A stretch of DNA of 50,367 nt from Gemmataceae bacterium. GTDB taxonomy: Bacteria > Planctomycetota > Planctomycetia > Gemmatales > Gemmataceae. The DNA lies in assembly GCA_019748295.1 (NCBI GenBank), contig JAIEPT010000072.1, forward strand, positions 1 to 50,367. The letters are read 5' to 3'. The position numbers were made by a program, and so were the translations under genes. Positions 32,420-45,386 of the stretch are shown piece by piece; position 1 is the stretch's first letter, and every line of letters starts with the position of its first letter. The notes beneath the pieces are model-generated. The model was not told the origin of the DNA, did not search any database, and saw nothing but the letters and a program-made list of their open reading frames with translations.

Positions 32420-32656
32420 TCAGTTGGGAAGCATGATGCGGGTGGTGTGCCCGCAGTTGCAGCTTCTCGTTCCGCCAGGGGTATGGCACCCCCGGTCATG
32501 GCATTGGCCTTCCGCAGCGTCCTTGGCGTCGTCTCGTGTCGTCCCGAATCCGGTGAAAATATCCCGACAGTTCTCAGGACAATCGCCCCTGGGTTTCGTG
32601 GTGCATTTCCATCGGGCGCTCTTCTTCCTCCTGGAAATCGCCGATTTCGTAACCAT
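32420..32656 (-). CDS. Small Cys-rich protein (78 residues)
   Basis: A short gene with AGGAG eight bases upstream of its ATG at 32656. The product has a basic N-terminus (SRRKKSARWK) and seven Cys residues in the pattern KC...DCPENCRD...QCHDRGCH...CNCGH, interspersed with His. This looks like a compact zinc- or other metal-binding domain. There is no signal peptide. The next gene starts 7 bases after its stop, consistent with co-transcription. It overlaps an alternative longer frame of the neighbour, but the ribosome site and regular Cys/His spacing favour this one. I do not recognise a family. Confidence 0.6.
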   Translation of the reverse strand: MVTKSAISRRKKSARWKCTTKPRGDCPENCRDIFTGFGTTRDDAKDAAEGQCHDRGCHTPGGTRSCNCGHTTRIMLPN

Positions 32657-32700
32657 TTTACACGACTCCTGACGTTCGCTCCATGTCTCAAGCGGAATGG

Positions 32701-32731
32701 AAAAAATGCAGGGGCGACAACGCTCCCTGCA
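32701..32731 (-). terminator. Rho-independent terminator after the repeat protein gene
   Basis: On the minus strand TGCAGGG pairs with CCCTGCA around an 11-base loop and is followed by six T residues. It lies about 55 bases past the stop of the 32788-33813 gene. Confidence 0.8.
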
Positions 32732-32787
32732 TTACGCTAAAAGGGGGGATTTGGGATGCGATCGTAAGAACGGGTCGCGATTGCCGG

Positions 32788-33813
32788 TTACTGCTTCGTC
32801 GCAATCGCCGTCAGGGTGCCGGTTTCGCCGATGTAAACCGTCACGCCGACGTTGTCGTCGCGGAAGACTTCGGCGCCGAAGGTCTGCGTTAGGCCGGTGA
32901 ATTCCTTCTCGCCGTATTTGCGGCACTTCACGTTGATGCCGTGGGTCCAGACGGGTTCCTTCACGTTCGTCGTCGGCGCCTTGGCGGCTTGCGGGCCGGC
33001 GGCCACGGCGATGGAGCCGGTCTCGCAGAGGAAGATCAGGTTGGCGTTGTTGCCATCGCGGAAGACTTCCACTCCGTAGATCTTCGTTTCCTTGGTGAAG
33101 CTGGGCTCGTTCGCCTTGCGGACCTTGAGGTCAAGGCCGTGGAGCCATTCGGGGGCTTTGCCGTCGCTTTTGCCGTCGCTCGTATCCGGGATGACGGCGA
33201 TGCTGCCGGTGTCGCAGATGTAGACGAGGTTGCCGGAGGAGTTGTCGCGGTAGACTTCGATGCCGTATTTGGTGGCGTCCTTCCAGTCCTTCACGCCCCC
33301 CTTGCGGACCGAGAGATCGACGGAATGGACCCACTTCGAGGCCTTGGCGCCTGCGGGAGCGGTCTTGGAAGTGGTGGTGGCGACCGCGCCCTTATCGGTC
33401 ACATAGATCCAGTTGCCCACGTTCGGATCGCGGAAGACTTCCATCGCATGGGTCTTCGTCGTCTTCGAGAACTCCTTCTCGCCCGCCTTGCGAGCCTGGA
33501 GGTCGAAACCGGTCACCCAGTCGGGGCTCTTGGGCGTCAGCGGAATTTTCAGATCGGCGAAGTTGGGGGCGGCGGCGAGGCTGCCGGTCTGGGAGAGGTA
33601 GAGGCCCAGCGAGTTGTTCGCGTCGCGGAACGCTTCGACGCCGAATTTCTGCGTCTTTTCCGTGAAGTCGTTCTCGCCAAGCTTACGGCAAGCGAGGTCG
33701 AAGGCGTGCGTCCACTGCAGATCTTTGGGCCGTGGCGCCTGGGCGGAAGCGGGGGCGACGAGGCCGAAGCAGACGAGGAGGGCAGTGAGCCAAACGATGC
33801 GACGCAAATACAT
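32788..33813 (-). CDS. Secreted protein with five tandem beta repeats
   Basis: The 341-residue protein has a signal peptide (to about residue 26, ending in ASAQA) and then five repeats of about 60 residues. Each follows the pattern W-x-H/G-x-x-x-D/N-L-x-x-R/C-K ... F-T-x-x-T-x-x-x-G-x-E-V-F-R-D-x-N ... N-x-I-Y-x-x-x-T-G-S-I-A. Examples are WTHAFDLACRKLGENDFTEK, WLHGLDLKVRKANEPSFTKE and WTHGINVKCRKYGEKEFTG. Five similar units suggest a beta-propeller-like or linear beta solenoid. No catalytic motif is visible; a surface or polymer-binding role is possible. The start at 33813 has AGAGG upstream, and a terminator follows, so it is a single-gene unit. Family unknown to me. Confidence 0.8.
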   Translation of the reverse strand: MYLRRIVWLTALLVCFGLVAPASAQAPRPKDLQWTHAFDLACRKLGENDFTEKTQKFGVEAFRDANNSLGLYLSQTGSLAAAPNFADLKIPLTPKSPDWVTGFDLQARKAGEKEFSKTTKTHAMEVFRDPNVGNWIYVTDKGAVATTTSKTAPAGAKASKWVHSVDLSVRKGGVKDWKDATKYGIEVYRDNSSGNLVYICDTGSIAVIPDTSDGKSDGKAPEWLHGLDLKVRKANEPSFTKETKIYGVEVFRDGNNANLIFLCETGSIAVAAGPQAAKAPTTNVKEPVWTHGINVKCRKYGEKEFTGLTQTFGAEVFRDDNVGVTVYIGETGTLTAIATKQ

Positions 33814-34318
33814 CCGAAGCCTCTTGGTGAGAACAACACGCCAGGGGACGACGCGACCTAGACGAACCGGGCCGCCCGCGGCTAACCATTCTGGCGCCTC
33901 CGCGGGGGAGAATCCACAAGGAAGTCGGAAGGCAGAATAGACGAGCTTGTGCGAGTTTCTCTTTGCGTTCTGTCCCTTTCTCAATGAGGAACCGAGAACC
34001 GAGATCGGAGAATGAGGATCGGAGATCGGAGAATGAAGATCCGAAAGCGGATGTTGAGCTGTTTTTCATGACGACCCGTCTGCATCTCCTCCGATTTCCG
34101 ATTTCCGATCCTCATTCTCCGATCTCGGTTCTCCGTTCCTCATTTGGTTGGTCTCAAAACGTCGCCCAACGAGAGACAAAGCCACGTGCCCATCCGTCCA
34201 CGCCCAAGAGGTCATATTGACCCTCCTAAGCTGGCAACTTACACTGACTTTTCGAGATGCGTCGATGACGTCAACTTTGACCGAAAGGCCGCCTGTACGG
34301 GCCGTTCCAGGTTTTTCC
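33814..34318. other. 505-base intergenic region upstream of secA
   Basis: No gene is supported. It holds an inverted repeat (33984-34142) and the divergent promoters of the repeat protein and secA; no clear promoter was recognised. Confidence 0.55.
33984..34142. repeat. Inverted repeat of GATCGGAGAATGAGGAT words
   Basis: The left arm contains GAACCGAGATCGGAGAATG and several GATCGGAGA iterations. The right arm contains the complement CATTCTCCGATCTCGGTTC. The pairing is imperfect because short internal tandem repeats are present on both arms. Confidence 0.75.
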
Positions 34319-38335
<4,017 letters not shown>

Positions 38336-38362
38336 GGCGAAACAACGTCTGCAGGGTGCGTC

Positions 38363-38501
38363 GGCGAGCAGCCGCTGTTAGGCGGCTGGTACAGTGTCCG
38401 CAAGAGTCTCATGACGCTCGGACGGCGTTCTGCACCAACCGTCTGTGAACAAAGAGACTCTTGCGGATGCTATACCAGCCGCCTAACAGCGGCTGCTCGC
38501 C
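38363..38501. repeat. Palindromic element, family A copy 2
   Basis: 48-base arms (38363-38410, 38454-38501) nearly identical to those at 22333-22521, with a shorter 43-base unrelated loop. It lies between the secA stop and the kdtA start. Confidence 0.9.
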
Positions 38502-38536
38502 GACTTGCTGCATGGAATGAAGCCGAACAGGATGTG

Positions 38537-39865
38537 ATGTCCTACCTTCGCAATATCCTCTATCTGCTCGCCTTCCTCGTCCTCAGCCCCTGGCTCGTCT
38601 ACAAGGCCGTCACCACCCGTAAGTATCGCCGCGGTTTCTTTCGCAAATGGCTCGGCGATGTACGGCATCCGCTGCTGCTTTCGCCGGAGAAACGCACCGG
38701 CCCATGCGTTTGGTTCCATGGCGTCAGCCTCGGCGAAATTCATGTTCTCAAACAACTCGTGCCGTTTTGCCGCAAGCAGCATCCGGAGTGGCACGTCGTC
38801 GTCTCGACCACGACGGATGCGGGGTTCGATGAAGCGAACAAGCTGTTTCCGGATCTGCCGGTGGTGTTTTGGCCGTTCGATTTCACGTGGTCCGTCAAGC
38901 GGGCGCTGAATACGATTCGCCCCGATTTGCTTGTTCTCACCGAGAGCGAGATTTGGCCCAACGTCCTGCGTATCGCGAGTTCGCGCGGCGTGAAGTTGGC
39001 CCTCGTGAATGGACGGATGAGCCCGCGGAGCGCGAAACGGTATCGCAAGATCCGCTGGCTGGTGCAGGGGCTGTTCAAGTCGTTCGATGCCTGCGGCGTG
39101 CAGACCCCGGAGTACGCGGAACACTGGCGATCGCTCGGCGCCCGCAACGTGGTCGTCACCGGCAACATCAAGTACGACGGCGCCAACCTCGATCGCGGCA
39201 ACGACAAGACGCAGGCGATGCGGCATTGGCTGGTGCTCGCGGACGATAGCCTCGTCCTCGTCGCCGGCAGTACGCAGGCGCCGGAAGAGCAGATTTGCCT
39301 CGAGATCTACCGCAAGGCGAAGGCGATCCATCCGAACTTGCGGTTCATCGTCGTGCCGCGGCAAAAGGAACGATTCAAGGAAGTGGCCGCGTTGCTCGAA
39401 GCATCCGGCTTGCCGTTCGACCGGCGCAGCCGTCGCAGCGAGCCGATGACCGATGACCGCATCTTGCTCGTGGACACCTTCGGCGAGTTGAGCGCCATCT
39501 GGGGCCTCGCGGACGTCGCGTTCGTCGGCGGCAGCCTCGACGGCAAACGTGGCGGCCAAAACATGATCGAGCCCGCCGCCTACGGCTGTGCCGTCGTATT
39601 TGGACCGCACACGTGGAACTTCAAGGAAACCGTCGCTCGCTTGCTGGCAGCGAACGGCGCCATCCGCGTCGAGAATGCGGAGCAATTGGAAGCTGTCGCG
39701 TTGCGATTGTTCGGGGATATGTCGGAACGCAAACGATTGGGTGACGCGGGGCAGGCGTTCGTTCGCACGCAACAAGGGGCGACGCGGAAGACGCTCGCGA
39801 TGCTCGCATCGCTTCTCGAAAGCGCTTCGGGCGGCATGCCCTCACTGTCGGGTGCCACGCCCTGA
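38537..39865 (+). CDS. kdtA: 3-deoxy-D-manno-octulosonic acid (Kdo) transferase
   Basis: This 442-residue inner-membrane glycosyltransferase adds Kdo to lipid A precursor. An N-terminal membrane segment (LYLLAFLVLSPWLVYKAV, about residues 8-25) anchors it. Conserved parts are WFHGVSLGEIHVLKQLV with the catalytic Glu, VVVSTTTDAGFDEA, LPVVFWPFDF, LVLTESEIWPNVLR, LVNGRMSPRS, GNIKYD, AGSTQAPEEQ, VVPRQKERF and FVGGSLDGKRGGQNMIEPAAYG. The start at 38537 has AGGA upstream. The last codons (GATP and the stop) lie within an inverted repeat. Its presence supports an LPS-type outer membrane in this planctomycete. Confidence 0.93.
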   Translation: MSYLRNILYLLAFLVLSPWLVYKAVTTRKYRRGFFRKWLGDVRHPLLLSPEKRTGPCVWFHGVSLGEIHVLKQLVPFCRKQHPEWHVVVSTTTDAGFDEANKLFPDLPVVFWPFDFTWSVKRALNTIRPDLLVLTESEIWPNVLRIASSRGVKLALVNGRMSPRSAKRYRKIRWLVQGLFKSFDACGVQTPEYAEHWRSLGARNVVVTGNIKYDGANLDRGNDKTQAMRHWLVLADDSLVLVAGSTQAPEEQICLEIYRKAKAIHPNLRFIVVPRQKERFKEVAALLEASGLPFDRRSRRSEPMTDDRILLVDTFGELSAIWGLADVAFVGGSLDGKRGGQNMIEPAAYGCAVVFGPHTWNFKETVARLLAANGAIRVENAEQLEAVALRLFGDMSERKRLGDAGQAFVRTQQGATRKTLAMLASLLESASGGMPSLSGATP

Positions 39866-39967
39866 GTGTAGCGAAGGGCGTGGAAAAGGTGCTGACGCAG
39901 CATCCCAATAGCAATGAGCCTTCGGAAGCTTCACCACGCCCTTCGTTGCACTCAAGGCGTGCCACCC
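39850..39967. repeat. Inverted repeat overlapping the kdtA 3' end
   Basis: Arms 39850-39883 and 39933-39967 (GGGTGCCACGCCCTGAGTGT and complement, about four mismatches) flank a 49-base loop. The kdtA stop codon (39863-39865) lies in the left arm. Confidence 0.85.
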
Positions 39968-40013
39968 AAACGCAAAGCAGGCCATTATTAGCCGCGTCGC
40001 CTACGGCTCCTCG

Positions 40014-42716
40014 CTAAACGTGGGCTTTGTCGAGTTGCAGCGTCACTTGGGTGACGTCTCCGACGCGGCACGCTGGCACTTCGAATCCCAGTTCTTCCGC
40101 CAGTTTCAGCATCGGCGTGTTCTCGCAGAGCACGTTGCCGACCAGTTTGCGGACGCCGCGATCGCGGGCGACTTCGATCAGGCGGCGCATGAGATGTTGG
40201 CCCAATCCCTGCCCTTGCCAGCGATCGTTGACCACGACGGCGAACTCGCCTTCGCGTGATTCGGGGTCCATGTAGTAGCGGGCGACGCCGAGGAAGTAGG
40301 GGGAGCCGTCCTCGCGGCGGGCTTCGGCCACCAGCGCCATTTCGCGGGCGTAGTCGATGTGGCAGAGGCGGATCAGGCTGTCGCGGGAGTGCTCTTTCAC
40401 CATGCTGAAGAAACGCATGCGGATTGTTTGCTCCGAGTGCGATGCGTGCAATTCGACGATGTGCGGCTCATCCTCGGGCCGAATGGCGCGGACGGCGATC
40501 GGCATGCCGTCCTTCAGTTTCCACGCCGTCGTGTACTGATTGGGATAGGGTTCGATGGCGAGCGGCACGCACACGCTGTCGGGCGCGGCGAGCAAGACAC
40601 GCGCATCCAACGCGAGGACGCCGTCGGGGCTCGCGAGGAGCGGGTTGATGTCGATCTCCTGAATCTCGCGGAAATCGCACAGCAAATAGCTGAAGCGGAC
40701 GAGCAACTCCTCCAGCTTGTCCATCGGCACCGGCTTCTGACCACGCACGCCCTTGAGAGCGTGAGCGATCTTCGTCCGCTCGATGAGACGTTGGGCGAGG
40801 GCACGATTGAGCGGCGGAAGGCCGAGGGATTTGTCCTTGAATATCTCGACGAGGATGCCGCCGGCGCCGAAGAGGATCGTCGGGCCGAACTGCACATCGA
40901 CACTGCTGCCGATGATGAGTTCGTATCCCTTCGTCTTCACCATCGGCTGCACCGACACGCCGCGGAAGACGTCGCCCTTGATCGCTTTCGCATCGGCATA
41001 GGCAATCGCATTCGCGCGGATGCGATCGAAAGCCTGGCGGACGGCATCGGTGTTTTCGAGGCTGAGTTGCACGCCGCCTGCATCGCTCTTGTGGGTAATT
41101 TCGTCGGACCACAGCTTCAGCACGACGGGATAGCCGACCTTGTCGGAGATTTTCGCAGCTTCGTCCGCGGTCGTGGCCGTTGCAGTAAAGACGACGGGGA
41201 TGCCGTAAGCAGCGAGCAGCTTCTTGGCTTCGAGTTCGCTGAGCAGCGTGCGGTTGGCAGCCCGCGCCCCAGCGATGATGTCGCGCACGGCCTGGGCGTT
41301 TGGCGGCGAGGATTCCATCAGAGCGGCGGGGCGCTGATAAAGCAGATCCTGATTGCGGCGATAGCTGACCATGTGGAGAAACGATTCGATGGCCGCCTCG
41401 GGCGAATCGTACGCGGGGATGCCTGCTGCTCCGAGCACGCCTTTCCCCTGGCGAACCTCGGCTCCGCCCATCCACGCGGCGATGATCGGCTTCCCCTCGA
41501 TCTTCGCGAAGGGGACGATCTGCCGGGCCGTTTCCGTTGGATCGGTCATTGCCTGCGGCGTGAGCAAGATAAGCAAACCTTTGATGTTGGGATCCTTCGC
41601 GCAAATCTCGATCGTTTGGCGATAACGCTGCGGGGTCGCATCGCCGAGAACATCGATCGGGTTCGCATGGCTCCAAAATGGAGGCAACGCCGCATCGAGG
41701 GCGGCCTTGGTCTCTGCGGAAAGCTTGGCGAGTTGGCCGCCCGCGAGCATCAGCGCGTCGGTCGCCATGACGCCGGGGCCGCCGGCATTCGTAATGATTG
41801 CCAGGGCAGGGCCGCGCGGCGGCGGTTGCAGGGCGAGCAGTTCGGCCATGTTGAACAGGTCGGGAATCGAATCGACTCGCAGCACGCCGGCCCGATTGAT
41901 CGCGGCATCGAATACGTCGTCCGATCCCGCGAGCGAACCCGTATGCGATGCGGCCGCCTTCGCCCCCGCTTCATGTCGCCCGGCTTTGACGAGGATCACC
42001 TGCTTCGAGCGAGCCACCGCGCGGGCGGCACTGAGGAACTTGCGGACGTTGCCGATCGATTCCATGTAGAGCACGATGCTGCGCGTGTTCGGATCGTCGC
42101 CGAAGTAATCGAGCAAATCGGCGAAGTCGACGTCCGCCATGGCTCCGACCGAAACGAAGCCGCTGAAGCCGACATGCTTTTCCTTCGACCAGTCAAGGAT
42201 CGACGTGCAGATGGCGCCGCTCTGGCTCAAGAGCGCGACGCGGCCCGGCTTCGCCATATCCGAAGCAAAGCTCGCATTGAAGTTGTGGCCCGGATGGATG
42301 ACGCCGAGACAGTTGGGCCCGATGAGCCGCATCTTGCCGCGGGCGATGTCGCGGATCTGAGCTTCCATCTGTCGCCCGTGTTCGCCCAGTTCGGAAAAGC
42401 CCGCCGAGATGATGATGGCGGCTGGAATGCCTAACTCGACGCACTCGCTGACCATGCCGGGAACGGTGGCCGCGGGTGTGGCGATGACGGCGAGATCGAC
42501 GACTTCCGGCAATGCCTTGAGATTCGGATAGCAGTAAACGCCATGCACCGCGTGGCGCTTCGGATTGATCGGATAGACGACGCCGCCGAAGGGGTTCTCC
42601 ATCAGATTCCGCATGAGAATGCTGCCGACCGCCCCCGGCGTGGCACTGGCGCCGACGACCGCGACCGATTGCGGGGAGAAGAACGGATCGAGCGAATGGG
42701 AGAACTTTTTCTTCAT
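40014..42716 (-). CDS. ADP-forming acyl-CoA synthetase-like protein fused to a GNAT acetyltransferase
   Basis: A 900-residue protein of the Pat/PatZ architecture. A CoA-binding Rossmann domain (SVAVVGASATPGAVG, about 15-110) is followed by succinyl-CoA ligase-like domains (LIGPNCLGVIHPG; LLSQSGAICTSI; the ASHTGSLAGSD loop), an ATP-grasp domain (LSELEAKKLLAAYGIPV; YPVVLKLWSDEITHKSDAGGV; EIDINPLLA), and a C-terminal GNAT domain (IRAIRPEDEP-like strand, RMRFFSMVKEHS, VVVNDRWQGQGLGQHLMRRLIEVA with the acetyl-CoA loop, NTPMLKLAEELGFE). Related proteins acetylate acetyl-CoA synthetase to control central metabolism. Some ADP-forming enzymes make ATP from acyl-CoA; which applies here is unclear. The start at 42716 has GGAA upstream. 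Confidence 0.92.
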   Translation of the reverse strand: MKKKFSHSLDPFFSPQSVAVVGASATPGAVGSILMRNLMENPFGGVVYPINPKRHAVHGVYCYPNLKALPEVVDLAVIATPAATVPGMVSECVELGIPAAIIISAGFSELGEHGRQMEAQIRDIARGKMRLIGPNCLGVIHPGHNFNASFASDMAKPGRVALLSQSGAICTSILDWSKEKHVGFSGFVSVGAMADVDFADLLDYFGDDPNTRSIVLYMESIGNVRKFLSAARAVARSKQVILVKAGRHEAGAKAAASHTGSLAGSDDVFDAAINRAGVLRVDSIPDLFNMAELLALQPPPRGPALAIITNAGGPGVMATDALMLAGGQLAKLSAETKAALDAALPPFWSHANPIDVLGDATPQRYRQTIEICAKDPNIKGLLILLTPQAMTDPTETARQIVPFAKIEGKPIIAAWMGGAEVRQGKGVLGAAGIPAYDSPEAAIESFLHMVSYRRNQDLLYQRPAALMESSPPNAQAVRDIIAGARAANRTLLSELEAKKLLAAYGIPVVFTATATTADEAAKISDKVGYPVVLKLWSDEITHKSDAGGVQLSLENTDAVRQAFDRIRANAIAYADAKAIKGDVFRGVSVQPMVKTKGYELIIGSSVDVQFGPTILFGAGGILVEIFKDKSLGLPPLNRALAQRLIERTKIAHALKGVRGQKPVPMDKLEELLVRFSYLLCDFREIQEIDINPLLASPDGVLALDARVLLAAPDSVCVPLAIEPYPNQYTTAWKLKDGMPIAVRAIRPEDEPHIVELHASHSEQTIRMRFFSMVKEHSRDSLIRLCHIDYAREMALVAEARREDGSPYFLGVARYYMDPESREGEFAVVVNDRWQGQGLGQHLMRRLIEVARDRGVRKLVGNVLCENTPMLKLAEELGFEVPACRVGDVTQVTLQLDKAHV

Positions 42717-42762
42717 GACAAGTTCCGCGAAGGATGTGGCGAGCGCGAGCGAACGATGCCTT

Positions 42763-42862
42763 CTATGTAGCCCTCTCGCTCCGCGAGAGGATAGCGGAAC
42801 TATTTCATGCAACGGCGTAACGCTCATCCGCTAACCTCTCGCGGAGCGAGAGGGCTACATAG
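42763..42862. repeat. Inverted repeat overlapping the universal stress protein 3' end
   Basis: 36-base arms 42763-42798 and 42827-42862 (containing CCTCTCGCTCCGCGAGAGG, itself palindromic) differ at one position. The stop codon of the universal stress gene (42855-42857) lies in the right arm. Confidence 0.9.
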
Positions 42863-43298
42863 GCGACCGCACGGTGAGAACCGCACAGGGGGCGAGGCGG
42901 ACAACCTTTTCCGCAACGCTTCCGAGCAAGGCGTGGGCCAACCAGCCGCGGCCATGGGTGCCGACGGTGATGAGATCGATGTGATGTTCGCGGGCGTAAT
43001 CGACGATTGCTTCCACGGGGGAGCCGATCATCGTGTCCACGGGGCCGCCGAAACGATCGAGTTTGTACTTCGCGGCGAGGGCGTTCAACTCGGTGCGGAT
43101 GGGCTGCAGAAGTTGCTCGATGGGCGGCATGTCCTGCGGGATGGTCACCACCTCCGTCTGATAGACGCCCACATCCTGGAAGACATGAAGCAGATGGATG
43201 GGCGTCGCAAACTTCTCGGCGATGGCGACGGCATAGCGCAAGGCTTCCTCGGATCGCGGGCTGAAATCGACGGGGGCGAGGATTCGGCGAAGGTTCAT
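42855..43298 (-). CDS. Universal stress protein (UspA family)
   Basis: A 147-residue single-domain protein. The N-terminus ILAPVDFSPRSEEALRYAVA contains the conserved Asp, and the C-terminal ATP-binding signature reads GTHGRGWLAHALLGSVAEKVV, matching G-2x-G-9x-G-S/T; this member should therefore bind ATP. UspA proteins act in stress survival and energy sensing. The stop codon comes from an inverted repeat that overlaps the 3' end, so the last residues (SPM) may not be ancestral. It is upstream of the Pat-like gene on the same strand, 138 bases away, with the palindrome between them. Confidence 0.93.
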   Translation of the reverse strand: MNLRRILAPVDFSPRSEEALRYAVAIAEKFATPIHLLHVFQDVGVYQTEVVTIPQDMPPIEQLLQPIRTELNALAAKYKLDRFGGPVDTMIGSPVEAIVDYAREHHIDLITVGTHGRGWLAHALLGSVAEKVVRLAPCAVLTVRSPM

Positions 43299-43344
43299 GA
43301 TGCGTTCGTCCGCGGAACAGGGAAGGGATCAACCCTTGGCGCCG

Positions 43345-43460
43345 TGCGAGCGGCGCCTGAATTCTGCCCTCTCCTCTGGGCCAGGGTGGGGGCGCTTGAC
43401 GTGGCGTTGCGCGAGAAAAGGCATCATCACTCCAGCCCTCTCCCGGAGGGAGAGGGAGGC
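43345..43460 (-). repeat. Palindromic element, family B copy 2
   Basis: In reverse orientation it matches 80-204, including CCTTTTCTCGC and CAACGCCACGT. It lies between the universal stress gene and the HEAT-like protein gene. Confidence 0.75.
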
Positions 43461-43481
43461 TGACTATCGCCGGTCGCTCGG

Positions 43482-44429
43482 CTAACGGCTCTTCAGCCAC
43501 TCACGCCATTTTTCCGCCGCCAGCACGCGATGACCGGGGCTTGAATCGTCCCACGGCGCCACGGCGGTTCCTTGATTGAATCGCACGAGAGCGTCGTACG
43601 CCGCGCGGCGAATCGTCGCATCTTCATCGAGCGTGCGGTCGACGATTGCTTCGCCCCACGATATGCCGCGCGATTCCGCCGACGTGAGCGCCGCTTTGCG
43701 GATTTCGGTTCGCTTGTGTTCCAGCATTTTGCGGAGATCGCTGTCCGAAGCGTCGTCCGCCTGCTTCTTGATCATTCCGCGGGCGAGCGTCTGCACGTCC
43801 TTCTCTTTCCGCTCGGCCGCGATCGCCAGCACATCGAGCTTGAGCGGATCCTTGCGCTTCTCCGCCTCGGCGAGAAACAGCGGCACCTTCGCCGCGGGCA
43901 CCTTGCTCACCGCGCCGCTTAAATCCGCCAATGACATGGAAGCGGGCGGTCGATTCAGGCCGGTTTGCAATGCAATGCCCGTCGCTCGAATTTGATTGCC
44001 GCGAACGACGCACGCCGTCTGCAAGTCCTTCATGACGCCAAGATGCCGCTTGGCCGCCATTCCTGCGCCGATGTTTTCCTTCACGTAGCTGACGAGTTGG
44101 GCATCCCCGCTGCGCTGAACGATGTTCGTGATCTTCTTGGCAAGGATAACGGCCGGGCAACTATGTTCGTTGCTTGCCGCGTAGTTGAAGCGATCGACGA
44201 GCACGAAGATCGCCTCGGGGGGCAACTCGTCCACCGCCCGCGTCGCTTCGCGCACGGCGGCCGCGGAACCCTTCTTCACTTCCACGTCGATGAGGCGATC
44301 GATCGTCTTTTTGAAGGCCGCATTCTCCGCCTTGGTCGCGGTCGGCAGACTCGGAGCCAACGGGTGCGGCGGCCGTTCCTCGGCGGGCGTTTGCCCAAGC
44401 AACATGGCGGCGACGACAACGGACAACAT
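43482..44429 (-). CDS. Secreted helical-repeat (HEAT-like) protein
   Basis: The 315-residue protein has a short signal peptide (MLSVVVAAMLLGQ) and a helical body with repeated short helix pairs. Near the C-terminus MLEHKRTEIRKAALTSAES and TLDEDATIRRAAYDALVRF match HEAT-type repeats. The central part contains a Cys pair (CPAVILAKK; CVVRGNQIRATG) whose spacing does not match a known cofactor site. It ends with RVLAAEKWREWLKSR. Such proteins usually scaffold protein complexes; no enzyme motif is present. The start at 44429 has GGGGGAA upstream and gives the signal peptide; an ATG at 44477 would add a non-signal extension. It is divergent from the coiled-coil protein gene. Confidence 0.75.
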   Translation of the reverse strand: MLSVVVAAMLLGQTPAEERPPHPLAPSLPTATKAENAAFKKTIDRLIDVEVKKGSAAAVREATRAVDELPPEAIFVLVDRFNYAASNEHSCPAVILAKKITNIVQRSGDAQLVSYVKENIGAGMAAKRHLGVMKDLQTACVVRGNQIRATGIALQTGLNRPPASMSLADLSGAVSKVPAAKVPLFLAEAEKRKDPLKLDVLAIAAERKEKDVQTLARGMIKKQADDASDSDLRKMLEHKRTEIRKAALTSAESRGISWGEAIVDRTLDEDATIRRAAYDALVRFNQGTAVAPWDDSSPGHRVLAAEKWREWLKSR

Positions 44430-44579
44430 GCGATTCCCCCGCAAAATGCGCTTCCCCCGCGGAACATTATCGCACACTGCAGGGTTCCATAGCTAACGAT
44501 TCGGCCCTCGCCTATGTCTCAACCCTCAGGTACAGTCCTTCCAGCAGTCCTTCCAGCCCACCCTGCACCGAGTAATCCC

Positions 44580-45386
44580 ATGTTCCGCACCATCCTTTCC
44601 GCGTCCTTCCTTACTGCCCTGGTCCTGCTTTGCCACGCCTCGCCCGCGGTGGGTCAAAAGAAGAACGACAATCAGGCCATGCAGAAGCTGCAGAAAGAGT
44701 TGAACGAGCGCGAGCAGCAAGTGAAGCAACTGCAGCAGAAGGTGCAGCAATTGGAAGCCAGGTTGCGAAACGAAAACAAGGACGACGCTCAGGCGGACGG
44801 CAAAATTAAGCAACTGCAGCAAAAGATCCAGCAACTCGAAGCCAAACTCCGCAATGAAAACAAGGACGACGCCAAGGATGATGCACGGATCCGCCAGTTT
44901 CAGCAGCAGCTCAAGGACAAGGAAGCTCTCATCACGCAGCTCCAGGGAAAAACCAAGAACGGCTCCGCCGACGCGGAAACGCTGAAGAAGACGATCAAGG
45001 AACTGGAAGGCGACAAGAAGAAGCAAGGGGACGACATCGCAGGCCTCAAGAAGACTATCCTGCCGCTCGACGCGCTGAAGCGTGCAAGGGTCGTCCATGT
45101 CCTTTCGTTGAAATTGAAAGACGACGCGGACGCCGACGCCAGGATCAAGAAGCTCACTGACGCGCTGCATGGCGAACTGTCGAAGATCGCCGGCGTCCGC
45201 GGCGTGTATCTCGGCAAGCCGCGCGAGAAGACCTCGGAGGCCAACTTCCACCTCCAGGCGACGTTGCTCGTGGAAGACGAAGCAACGCTCATCCGCGTGC
45301 TCGACGACCCGGCATTCCGAAAACTGGACGACAGCCTCCTCAAAGGTTGGGAAAAAGCGAGGACAGTCTCGACGGTCGCTCCGTAG
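44580..45386 (+). CDS. Secreted coiled-coil protein
   Basis: The 268-residue protein has a signal peptide (to about residue 25, ending in AVGQ) followed by a strongly charged coiled coil (about 32-165). An internal duplication contains LQQKVQQLEARLRNENKDDA and LQQKIQQLEAKLRNENKDDA. The C-terminal 100 residues form a globular alpha/beta segment (RARVVHVLSLKLKDDADADA; IKKLTDALHGELSKIAGVRG; FHLQATLLVEDEATLIRVLD) resembling the Dabb-type stress-response barrel seen as a C-terminal domain in planctomycete proteins; this match is by pattern only. No catalytic residues are evident. It is expressed alone; a long palindrome follows. Confidence 0.75.
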   Translation: MFRTILSASFLTALVLLCHASPAVGQKKNDNQAMQKLQKELNEREQQVKQLQQKVQQLEARLRNENKDDAQADGKIKQLQQKIQQLEAKLRNENKDDAKDDARIRQFQQQLKDKEALITQLQGKTKNGSADAETLKKTIKELEGDKKKQGDDIAGLKKTILPLDALKRARVVHVLSLKLKDDADADARIKKLTDALHGELSKIAGVRGVYLGKPREKTSEANFHLQATLLVEDEATLIRVLDDPAFRKLDDSLLKGWEKARTVSTVAP

